DNA from: Bacteroidia bacterium
GTDB taxonomy: Bacteria; Bacteroidota; Bacteroidia; Bacteroidales; CAJPTX01
Direction: 5' to 3'
DNA length: 33,537 nt
Assembly (NCBI GenBank): GCA_905373665.1
Contig: CAJPTV010000010.1
Coordinates: 1-33,537, forward strand
Positions 5,913 through 13,479 of the stretch are shown here, in pieces. The position numbers were made by a program, and so were the translations under genes. Under the pieces are notes generated by a model that searched no databases, was not told the DNA's origin, and saw only the letters and a list, made by a program, of their open reading frames with translations. Numbering within the stretch: the first letter of the stretch is position 1; each line of letters opens with the position of its first letter.

Positions 5913-8282
5913 ATGAGAAATCTATACTACTTCTTTTTTACCTGCCTCTTATTGCTTTTTCCTTTGTCTCTTATGGCAGCGCCGAGCGGGTTGGTGCAGA
6001 ATATCCGTGGTGTGGTTAGGGATGTGCAGACGCGCGAGGCTATTGCAGGGGCTGTGGTGCAGGTAACTACGCTTTCGCCAGTGCGGACAACGACCACGGA
6101 TGCTGAGGGGAAGTTTCTGCTAGCGGACGTCCCCGTCGGACGCCATTCGTTGCGCGTGACGTGCTTAGGTTATACCCCTTGGGAGGCGCACGCGCTGCTC
6201 CTCTCTTCGGGCAAGGAGCTTTATTTGACCCTTCCTTTGGAGGAGTCTGTTACGGAATTGGAGAGCGTGACGATAGCCTACACGAAGCGTAAGGAAGCCG
6301 TCGCTAATGAGTTTGCCCTTGCCTCGGCGCGTGCATTTACGTTAGCGGAAACGGAGCGTTATGCAGGGAGTCTGGGCGACCCAGCACGGATGGTTGCCAA
6401 TTATGCAGGGGTGATGAGCGTCTCTGATGAGCGGAACGATATCGTTATAAGGGGGAACTCCCCTACGGGTCTCCTTTGGCGGCTGGAGGGGGTGGATATC
6501 CCGTCGCCGAACCACTTTTCTACCGATGGGTTAACGGGCGGGCCCGTCTCGATGGTGAGTGCGAATTATCTGGCACAGTCGGACTTTTTGACAGGTGCGT
6601 TCCCCGCTGGTTATGGCAATGCCCTTGCTGGCGCGTTTGATTTGCAGTTGCGTAACGGTAACCCCGAGCGCTATGAGTTTGTCGGACAGGTCGGCTGGGG
6701 AGGTTTTGAATTGGGCGCAGAGGGACCACTCTCGAAGAAGCATGCAGGGTCGTTTCTTGTGGGCTATCGTTACTCCTTCCCTGCTCTATTGAAGCGCATA
6801 GGGGTGAACCTCGACTTTGGGACGAATGGGGCGACGCCCTACTTCCAAGACTTGACGTTTAAGGTACAACTCCCGTTGGGGGCGCGTTGGCATGCTGAGC
6901 TATTTGGGTTGGGAGGGCTTAATAGTATCTTCTTTCCGTGGCGTGAGGGGGGGACGCTTCAGGCAGGGCAGGTCGAGAGAACGGAGTTAGATTTTTCGAC
7001 TGCGGCGGGCACGCTCGGCACGCGAGCGACCTATCGTCTTTCATCTGATACGCGCCTCACATTGAAGCTTGCGTTGACAGCCCACCAATCGGCTACGCAG
7101 ATAGACTCTATTACGCTAGCGGATAGGCGAATCTTGTGGTATGGGATGTCTTTGCGGCGCTACGCCCCCTCGTTCTATCTAGACTACCAGCAGCGTCTTT
7201 CGGCGCGCCATTTCTGGGAGGTTGGGGTGGCTTCGCAGTGGTCGAGGTTTGCGGCGCAGGACTCTGTTCTTACGAAAGCGGGGGATTATCTGCGACGGGT
7301 CGGTTCGGAGGGAGATTATCTGCTTTCGCAGGCACACGTGGCATGGCGTTATCGTCCTACCCACAATATGACGTTTGTGACGGGGTTACATGGGCTTTGG
7401 TTGCACCTTAACAATACGTGGGCAGTAGAACCTCGTGCGGCTTTGCAATGGAAGGCGACAGCACGTCAGGCGTTGACCCTTTCGGGTGGTCTACATAGCC
7501 AGACGCAGTCGTCAATCTACTATTTTTTGAAAAAGCGCAAGGCGGAGGATGTCTCGATGCGTAGCCTTGGTCTTTCGCGTGCGTTCCATACGGTGCTGGC
7601 GTATGACCTAAGCCTTGGGCAGGCGATGCGCTTGAAAACGGAGCTTTACTATCAGTGGCTTTACGAGATCCCGATCTCGCGTGAGGAGCGGGCGGGGTTT
7701 TCGCTTCTGGATGCGGGGGACTCATACAATATTTCCGTGCCGCGCGATTTGGTCAACAAGGGGCATGGACAGAACTACGGGCTGGAGCTTACGGTGGAGA
7801 AGTTCCTTTCTCACGGGTATTATTTTCTATTTACCGCTTCGCTTTTTCAGTCACGCGTGCAAGCTATTGATGGGCGTTGGCGCAATGCGAAGTTTAATGG
7901 GGAGTATGCGCTGAACCTGCTCGGCGGGTATGAGTTTACCTTTAGCCCCAAGTTCTCGCTTCTTGCCGATGCGCGGGTGGTTTACGCAGGGGGGAAGTGG
8001 ATGAACCCAGTGGATGAGGCGGCTTCGCGTAGCGCAGGCGAGCTGGTGGAAGACTGGAGTGCCCCCTATTCGGAGAAGGCGGCGCCCTATTTCAAGGTCA
8101 ATGCCCGTATCGCTTTTCGGAACAATTCCGCACATTTCTCGCAAGAGTGGGCGCTGGACTTACAGAACCTTACCCATCAGCGCAATGTCTTTGCCAAGTA
8201 TTGGGATGGGGAGCACCAGCGCGTAGCGTATCGTTACCAACAGGGCTTCATCCCGATGGTCAACTATCGGGTGCTCTTTTAG
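5913..8282 (+). CDS. TonB-dependent outer-membrane receptor with carboxypeptidase-regulatory N-terminal domain
   Basis: The preferred start is the ATG at 5913, giving MRNLYYFFFTCLLLLFPLSLMAAPSG, a clear signal peptide; an in-frame upstream start at 5874 would add 13 residues that spoil it. After cleavage a CarboxypepD_reg-like domain follows (IRGVVRDVQTREAIAGAVVQVTT...GKFLLADVPVGRHSLRVTCLGY). The plug domain is next (LPLEESVTELESVTIAYTK... NDIVIRGNSPTGLLWRLEGVDIPSPNH), then a long beta-barrel ending in NYRVLF with the terminal Phe typical of outer-membrane proteins. It should import an unknown ligand using TonB energy. No SusD partner is adjacent, so a siderophore, metal or peptide is as likely as a glycan. 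It is divergent from the type IIG gene. Confidence 0.88.
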   Translation: MRNLYYFFFTCLLLLFPLSLMAAPSGLVQNIRGVVRDVQTREAIAGAVVQVTTLSPVRTTTTDAEGKFLLADVPVGRHSLRVTCLGYTPWEAHALLLSSGKELYLTLPLEESVTELESVTIAYTKRKEAVANEFALASARAFTLAETERYAGSLGDPARMVANYAGVMSVSDERNDIVIRGNSPTGLLWRLEGVDIPSPNHFSTDGLTGGPVSMVSANYLAQSDFLTGAFPAGYGNALAGAFDLQLRNGNPERYEFVGQVGWGGFELGAEGPLSKKHAGSFLVGYRYSFPALLKRIGVNLDFGTNGATPYFQDLTFKVQLPLGARWHAELFGLGGLNSIFFPWREGGTLQAGQVERTELDFSTAAGTLGTRATYRLSSDTRLTLKLALTAHQSATQIDSITLADRRILWYGMSLRRYAPSFYLDYQQRLSARHFWEVGVASQWSRFAAQDSVLTKAGDYLRRVGSEGDYLLSQAHVAWRYRPTHNMTFVTGLHGLWLHLNNTWAVEPRAALQWKATARQALTLSGGLHSQTQSSIYYFLKKRKAEDVSMRSLGLSRAFHTVLAYDLSLGQAMRLKTELYYQWLYEIPISREERAGFSLLDAGDSYNISVPRDLVNKGHGQNYGLELTVEKFLSHGYYFLFTASLFQSRVQAIDGRWRNAKFNGEYALNLLGGYEFTFSPKFSLLADARVVYAGGKWMNPVDEAASRSAGELVEDWSAPYSEKAAPYFKVNARIAFRNNSAHFSQEWALDLQNLTHQRNVFAKYWDGEHQRVAYRYQQGFIPMVNYRVLF

Positions 8283-8318
8283 GCATTGGCGTAGGGCGTC
8301 CTGCTGTGCATTTTTCGT

Positions 8319-8326
8319 TACCTTCG
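8319..8326 (+). promoter_or_regulatory. Possible -7 box variant for the AAA-like gene
   Basis: TACCTTCG departs from TAnnTTTG at one base and ends 21 bp before the ATG at 8348. The AAA-like gene at 31253-32467 has TATCTTCG, with the same departure, 20 bp before its ATG, which strengthens the call. Confidence 0.35.
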
Positions 8327-8347
8327 TAGCAAGAAAGGTAGCGCGAA

Positions 8348-9976
8348 ATGAACACAGAAGTACAGCCTTCCACATCTCTTCTTCCGGTAGGTCACCAAGT
8401 TTTCGAAGATATTCGGAGGAGCGGATTTATGTATGTGGACAAGACCCATTACTTAGCCAAGCTTATGGAGGGGGGCTTTAAGAGTGTCTTCTTGAGTCGT
8501 CCGCACCGTTTCGGAAAAAGTCTTTTCACCTATACGCTACAGGCCTATTTCGAAGGGAAAAGAGAGTTGTTCGATGGGCTCTACATCGCACAGGTTGAGG
8601 AGGAATTGGCGAGAAGGCAAGGGCGTGAGCCGTGGGGGGGAATCCCCGTGCTTCGTTTTGACTTGAATGCTAAAAATTACAGTACTCAGGAAGCCTTGCG
8701 AGAGCGGCTTGAGTCAAAACTGAGTACCTTGGAGGCTGTATATGGTATTGTCGATGTCGCGAGCGAGCCAGAGGAGCGTTTTATTCACCTTATACATGCG
8801 GTTTATGCACAGACGAGGAAGAAGGTGGTCGTTCTCATTGACGAGTATGATAAGCCGCTTTTAGAAACTTTTGACAACGAGGAGCTAAATCAAAAGAATC
8901 GCATTCTCCTAAAGTCTTTTTATGAGGTGCTCAAAAAGGAGGAAGAGTATATCCACTTTGCCTTTCTGACTGGGATTACCAAGTTTAGTAAAGTCGTGCT
9001 GTTTAGTGGACTGAATAATCTGGTAGACATTACTCTGGCAGACGACTATTCGGCAATTTGTGGTTTTACCGAAGAGGAGCTTACCTCGCACTTCGCTGCT
9101 CAGATAGAGAAGCTTGCGACGAAGTATCAGCAGAGCGTAGAAGAGGCGCGCGCGATGCTGAAAAAGAACTATGACGGCTATCGTTTCTCTGGCAACGGCG
9201 TGAATGTCTACAATCCGTTTAGTCTGCTCAATGTGCTAGCCTTTAGCAATTATAAACACTACTGGTTTGAGACGGCGACGCCCTCCTTTTTAGTGAAATA
9301 TCTCCAGCAAATCGACTACTACGTCCCAGAGATTAAAGACGGGGTGGAGATAGAGGATGCCGCTTTGCAGGACTTTCGGATCGGAGCGCATAACCCGTTG
9401 CCCATCCTCTTTCAAACAGGCTATTTAACCATAAAGGACTACGAACCATTCGATTATATCTACCGCCTCCGTTATCCGAACGAGGAGGTGAAATATGGTT
9501 TCCTACGGACGCTCCTTGTGGGGTATTACCCGACAGTCTTGGACGCAGCGGTGGATGTGCGTCGTTTCCGTGAAGATATTTTGCGGGGGGATGTGGACAC
9601 ATTCATGAAGCGTTTGGAGGCTATTATTGCGCGCATCCCGTATGGGCGGCTCTCTAAACAGGAGGTGCACTACGAAGAACGGGACGGACAGGTGGCGCTC
9701 TTTTTGGTCTTTAGTCTTTTGGGGCAGTATATCCAATCAGAGGTGCACAACCATATTGGGCGGGCAGATGCGGTGCTCCAGACCCCGAATGCCGTCTATA
9801 TCTTCGAGTTCAAACTGGAAGGGACGGGGACACCCGAGGAGGCGCTCCGGCAGATAGAAGAGCGGGGGTATGCCCTTCCCTACTTGCCGAAAGAGAAGCA
9901 GGTCTTTTTGCTTGGGGTGTGCTTTAACGAAGGAAAGAGAAACATCGGTTCGTGGTTGGTGAAGACGCTCGTGTAG
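8348..9976 (+). CDS. AAA-ATPase-like / PD-(D/E)XK nuclease family protein, full length
   Basis: This 542-residue protein is the intact reference for the three family members in the window. The N-terminus has GFMYVDKTHYLAKL, a P-loop-like RPHRFGKS at 51-58, and Walker B VVVLIDEYDKPL around 160-171 (D165, E166). A central region FAFLTGITKFSKVVLFSGLNNLVDIT is shared by all copies. The C-terminal nuclease-like domain has D474 in GRADAVL and E487/K489 in YIFEFK, followed by ALRQIEERGYALPY. The ATPase and nuclease signatures are visible; the cellular role of the family is not known. Suggestions such as defence or mobile-element origin are inference. A weak promoter sits in the 65-bp gap after the TonB receptor, so it may have its own transcript. 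Confidence 0.9.
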   Translation: MNTEVQPSTSLLPVGHQVFEDIRRSGFMYVDKTHYLAKLMEGGFKSVFLSRPHRFGKSLFTYTLQAYFEGKRELFDGLYIAQVEEELARRQGREPWGGIPVLRFDLNAKNYSTQEALRERLESKLSTLEAVYGIVDVASEPEERFIHLIHAVYAQTRKKVVVLIDEYDKPLLETFDNEELNQKNRILLKSFYEVLKKEEEYIHFAFLTGITKFSKVVLFSGLNNLVDITLADDYSAICGFTEEELTSHFAAQIEKLATKYQQSVEEARAMLKKNYDGYRFSGNGVNVYNPFSLLNVLAFSNYKHYWFETATPSFLVKYLQQIDYYVPEIKDGVEIEDAALQDFRIGAHNPLPILFQTGYLTIKDYEPFDYIYRLRYPNEEVKYGFLRTLLVGYYPTVLDAAVDVRRFREDILRGDVDTFMKRLEAIIARIPYGRLSKQEVHYEERDGQVALFLVFSLLGQYIQSEVHNHIGRADAVLQTPNAVYIFEFKLEGTGTPEEALRQIEERGYALPYLPKEKQVFLLGVCFNEGKRNIGSWLVKTLV

Positions 9977-10010
9977 GGCATCCTGCTTATTGACACGCTC
10001 GGCACACGCT

Positions 10011-10018
10011 GGGGGGGG
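10011..10018. repeat. Homopolymer of eight G upstream of the DUF1573 gene
   Basis: Eight consecutive G lie about 18 bp before the -7 box at 10037, where the -33 element would be expected. A tract of this length can slip during replication, which would change promoter spacing. No direct evidence of variation is available from one sequence. Confidence 0.6.
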
Positions 10019-10036
10019 TAAGATCGCCTTTTTATG

Positions 10037-10056
10037 TATTTTTGTCATACGACAAA
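10037..10056 (+). promoter_or_regulatory. Predicted -7 box TATTTTTG overlapping a 6-bp inverted repeat
   Basis: TATTTTTG (10037-10044) fits TAnnTTTG exactly. It overlaps the perfect inverted repeat TTTGTC/GACAAA (10041-10046 and 10051-10056, spacer ATAC), which would cover the transcription start. The DUF1573 gene starts 12 bp further on. An operator or 5' hairpin is possible. Confidence 0.5.
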
Positions 10057-10068
10057 CATATAACAGCT

Positions 10069-11127
10069 ATGAAACGAATTGCTCTATTGGTCTTATTGAC
10101 TCTCCTTTCGTTGTGGGCTTTTGCCGAAGGGGGGTATTTAGTTTTCAAGAGCATTGACCACCAGTTCGGCGACGTGCCTGAGGCGGGCGGGGAGATCCGC
10201 CATACGTTTGAGTTTACCAATAAGGGGGATGCGCCTGTGATTATTTACGGCGTTTCGGCTTCGTGTGGCTGCACAGCGACCGAATGGAGTAAAGAGCCGA
10301 TTCTGCCAGGGAAGAAGGGGACAATCACGGCGATTTTCCAGCCTTTGGGGCGTCCGTATAGTTTTTCTAAGACGATAACGGTGCGTACGAATTCGCAGCC
10401 AGCGACGGTGGTGCTCACGATTCGTGGCTTTGTCATTCCGAAGAATGCTACACAGGAAAGCCTTTATTCGCAACGCTTGGGGGCGGTCGGCTTACGCTCC
10501 TTCTATCAGCTTTTGGGGGATGTGTCGCACCTTGCAGTGGAGAAGGTTGAAATCCCCGTATGGAATGCATCGGATAAGCCGCAGGAGGTGACCCTTGGGG
10601 CGCTCCCTACGGGGCTGAGTGGGAAGACGAAGCTGAAGCTTAACCCTGGTGAAATAAAGACGTTCGAGCTTGAATTGCAGGCGAAGAAGCTCAAGGAGTG
10701 GGGACAGCAGTCGCTTGAGCTTGTGATACGGTGTGGTACGGCAACGGGGTCTTTTTACCTGCATTTTACCCGCGTGGAAGACTTCTCTAAGCTTTCGCTC
10801 AAGGAGCGGGAAAAGGCGGCTCGTTTGGAATTGCCTACGTCGCGTGTGAGCTTCGATAAGGCAAAAACGGGGGATGTCGTGGAACAAAAGATGGAGCTGA
10901 AGAATGTCGGCGGCGCGCCCCTTATCATACGGAAGGTGGTGACGAACAGTTCGCAAATCACGTACACGCTCGACAAGGAGGAGATCCCGGCTGGGCAGAG
11001 TGGTTGGATAACCTTCCGTTTTGACACGAAGGGCTATTATGGCGAGCAGGTGCGGAATATCCAGATTATCGTCAACGACCCGCAGGGGGCGACGCAGACG
11101 CTCGAGCTTGCCGGAACGTTAGAATAG
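10069..11127 (+). CDS. Secreted DUF1573 domain protein
   Basis: The ATG at 10069 gives MKRIALLVLLTLLSLWAFA, a good signal peptide; a TTG start at 10042 would place nine extra residues before it. The mature protein of about 330 residues begins with a DUF1573 beta-sandwich: DHQFGDVPEAGGEIRHTFEFTNKGDAPVIIYGVSASCGCTATEWSKEPILPGKKG, with the family's CGC signature. A second similar module (residues about 255-352) has FDKAKTGDVVEQKMELKNVGGAPLIIRKVVTNSSQ, where SSQ replaces CGC. DUF1573 proteins are abundant periplasmic or surface proteins in Bacteroidetes, and their function is unknown. It starts a plus-strand series with the ABC transporter genes; the 10-bp gap to the next start suggests co-transcription. 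Confidence 0.88.
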   Translation: MKRIALLVLLTLLSLWAFAEGGYLVFKSIDHQFGDVPEAGGEIRHTFEFTNKGDAPVIIYGVSASCGCTATEWSKEPILPGKKGTITAIFQPLGRPYSFSKTITVRTNSQPATVVLTIRGFVIPKNATQESLYSQRLGAVGLRSFYQLLGDVSHLAVEKVEIPVWNASDKPQEVTLGALPTGLSGKTKLKLNPGEIKTFELELQAKKLKEWGQQSLELVIRCGTATGSFYLHFTRVEDFSKLSLKEREKAARLELPTSRVSFDKAKTGDVVEQKMELKNVGGAPLIIRKVVTNSSQITYTLDKEEIPAGQSGWITFRFDTKGYYGEQVRNIQIIVNDPQGATQTLELAGTLE

Positions 11128-11137
11128 TTCGTTTGAG

Positions 11138-12097
11138 ATGGGGCTTTTGCAAATTGCGGACGTGCGGAAGAGTTTTGGCTCGTTTCAAGCGCTCAAGGGG
11201 GTAAGCTTTGACGTTGCGGAGGGGGCTATCTACGGGCTTTTAGGACCGAACGGGGCGGGAAAGACGACCCTCATCCGTTGTATTAACCAGATAACGAACC
11301 CCGACAGTGGGGAAATACTTTTGAGTGGCGCACCCCTCAAACGCGAGGATGTGCGACGCATAGGCTACCTCCCCGAGGAGCGCGGCTTGTATAAAAAGAT
11401 GAAGGTGGGCGACCAAGCGCTCTACCTTGCGCAACTCAAGGGACTCTCGAAGCGCGATGCGATGAAGGCGCTTAAGTTCTGGTTTGACAAGTTCGGGATA
11501 GCCGACTGGTGGCCGAAGAAGGTGGAGGAGCTCTCGAAGGGGATGGCGCAAAAGGTGCAGTTTATCGTGACGGTGCTGCATGAGCCTAAGCTTCTGATTT
11601 TCGACGAACCGTTTAGCGGCTTTGACCCCATTAACGCCGAGCTGTTGAAAAACGAGATTCTTGCGCTACGCGATAAGGGGGCGACGGTGCTCTTTTCTAC
11701 ACACAACATGGATAGTGTGGAGCGTATCTGTGATGCGATTACGTTGTTTAACAAGGGGAACAACGTGCTGACGGGCGATGTGGCGAGTGTGCGTGAACGC
11801 TTTTCGGCGGCTCGTTTCAAGCTAGGGTATTGTGGCGACAAAGCGGCTCTCGAACAGGCGCTGGGGGCGGAGTGGCATCTCGAGGAGCTCCCTGCGACCG
11901 AGGCGACCCAGTGGGTTAATTTGGCGTGTGAGCGGAAGGATGTGAAGACGAATGAGCTATTGCAGCACCTGCTGCAATACGTGGAGGTGGTAAACTTTTC
12001 CCGAGAGATTGCGACGATGAATGATATCTTTATCCGCGTCGTGAAAGAGACCTCTGGGCAAGAAGTACAGGCGACAGACGCCGCGAAAGAAGCGTAA
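11138..12097 (+). CDS. ABC transporter ATP-binding protein (NatA-like, with C-terminal DUF4162 domain)
   Basis: The 319-residue protein has all ABC ATPase motifs: Walker A GPNGAGKTT (36-44), the signature LSKGMAQKVQ, Walker B LLIFDEPFSGFDP and the switch STHNMDSVERICD. The segment after about residue 215 matches the DUF4162 extension found in NatA-like exporters. The next gene, 2 bp downstream, encodes an ABC-2 permease with the EEKHNRIVEVLVSS motif, so the two should form a homodimeric-type exporter in the inner membrane. In Bacillus the NatAB pair extrudes sodium, but this subfamily is broad and the substrate here is undetermined. DUF1573 ends 10 bp upstream, so one operon is likely. Confidence 0.93.
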   Translation: MGLLQIADVRKSFGSFQALKGVSFDVAEGAIYGLLGPNGAGKTTLIRCINQITNPDSGEILLSGAPLKREDVRRIGYLPEERGLYKKMKVGDQALYLAQLKGLSKRDAMKALKFWFDKFGIADWWPKKVEELSKGMAQKVQFIVTVLHEPKLLIFDEPFSGFDPINAELLKNEILALRDKGATVLFSTHNMDSVERICDAITLFNKGNNVLTGDVASVRERFSAARFKLGYCGDKAALEQALGAEWHLEELPATEATQWVNLACERKDVKTNELLQHLLQYVEVVNFSREIATMNDIFIRVVKETSGQEVQATDAAKEA

Positions 12098-12099
12098 CG

Positions 12100-13434
12100 A
12101 TGCACAATATCTTACTTATAATCCAGCGCGAGATAGCGATCCGCGTCCGTAAGAAGAGCTTTTTAATCTCTACGTTCTTGGTGCCGTTACTTTTTGCGGT
12201 GATGGCTATCCTCCCTTCCCTGCTGATATTCTTAGACTCGGGGAAGCACTATACGATTGGGGTGCTCGATCATTCGCGCCACATTGCAGACTCGCTCCGT
12301 TCCTCAGGCAATTTGACGTATGTTCAAGAACGGGATTCGATTAAAGACATTTCGGGTTACCTTACCGCAAAGGGTTATAATGCGCTTTTGGTGATAGGGG
12401 CGAATCTGGTGGACAATACCAAGGATGCTACGCTTTATAGCCTTCGGACATTGGCTATGGAAGCCTCCGAGCGTGTAGACCGCGACCTGCAACGCATTGT
12501 GAGAGAGGAGCGAATCTCTGGGTTTCAGATAGAGGGGTTAGAGGAGATACTCAAGCGCGCCAATGTGGATGTGGACTGTCGTGCGGTGGTACTTAATGAG
12601 GTGGGCGAGGAGGCAGAGACGAACTCGGGGATGGCGCTTGCCATTAGCTATATCTTGGGTGGGTTGGTGTATGGGCTGATAGCGGCCTCGGGAGGGATGG
12701 TGATGACGGGCGTGATTGAGGAGAAGCATAATCGTATCGTGGAGGTTTTGGTTTCGAGCGTGCGTTCTTTTGACTTGATGATGGGGAAGATACTGGGGGT
12801 GGCTTCGGTCTTCCTTATCCAGATTGTGCTGTGGATTGTGGTGACGTTTGTCTTGGTGAATATTGCTGCGGGGCTGTTTAACTTCGGCTCGGCGGTAGAT
12901 ATGCAACAGGTGACGGAACAGATGACCCAGACCGACCCCTCGGGGATGAGCTCTAAGCTGGTCTCTACCTTCCAATCGTCTTCGCTTCAAGAGATTTTGA
13001 AACCACTGGAAAGCATACACTTTAGCCACTTGATTGTGGTCTTTCTTTTCTTCTTCTTTGGGGGCTACTTCCTTTACTCGGCGATGTATGCAGCTATTGG
13101 CTCGGCAGTGGAAGAGGCTTCGGATGCACAACAGTTGTTGATCCCGGTGACGGTGCCTCTTATCATTGGGTTCTTGGTATTGATGTCGATCGGACGTTCG
13201 CCAGATAGCGCCTTGGCATTCTGGTTCTCTATGATTCCCTTCACTTCGCCTATGATAATGCCCGCGCGCGTGGCGTATGGGGTAGACACGTGGGAGATCC
13301 TCGTTTCGGGGGCTATCTTGTTGGTTAGCTTTGTCGGTGTGACGTGGCTGGCGTCGCGGGTCTACCGCAACGGAATTTTGCAGTATGGGCGAAAGTTCGG
13401 TTGGAAGGATATCTTGCAGTGGGTGCGTCGTTAG
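12100..13434 (+). CDS. ABC-2 family transporter permease (NatB-like)
   Basis: The 444-residue protein has one N-terminal membrane segment (FLISTFLVPLLFAVMAILPSLLIFL), then an extracytoplasmic region of about 130 residues. A cluster of about five further membrane helices starts at MALAISYILGGLVYGLIAASGG. The motif GVIEEKHNRIVEVLVSSVRSFDLMMGKILG after the second helix is diagnostic of NatB/ABC-2 permeases and contacts the ATPase. The start ATG lies 2 bp after the ATPase stop, a translational-coupling arrangement. Substrate unknown. The next gene encodes an outer-membrane barrel protein; whether it works with the exporter is speculation. Confidence 0.92.
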   Translation: MHNILLIIQREIAIRVRKKSFLISTFLVPLLFAVMAILPSLLIFLDSGKHYTIGVLDHSRHIADSLRSSGNLTYVQERDSIKDISGYLTAKGYNALLVIGANLVDNTKDATLYSLRTLAMEASERVDRDLQRIVREERISGFQIEGLEEILKRANVDVDCRAVVLNEVGEEAETNSGMALAISYILGGLVYGLIAASGGMVMTGVIEEKHNRIVEVLVSSVRSFDLMMGKILGVASVFLIQIVLWIVVTFVLVNIAAGLFNFGSAVDMQQVTEQMTQTDPSGMSSKLVSTFQSSSLQEILKPLESIHFSHLIVVFLFFFFGGYFLYSAMYAAIGSAVEEASDAQQLLIPVTVPLIIGFLVLMSIGRSPDSALAFWFSMIPFTSPMIMPARVAYGVDTWEILVSGAILLVSFVGVTWLASRVYRNGILQYGRKFGWKDILQWVRR

Positions 13435-13479
13435 TAACTTTTTGACAGCTTCTTCGTCCTGAGCTAAAGAGGGTATGAT

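Noticed and set aside
11422..12105. A 227-residue minus-strand frame opposite the ABC ATPase
   Set aside because: It is Ser/Cys/Arg-rich antisense of a gene with complete ABC motifs; a shadow of codon bias.
12538..13131. A 197-residue His/Arg-rich minus-strand frame opposite the permease
   Set aside because: Its composition is the antisense of hydrophobic codons, with no start context or homology features.
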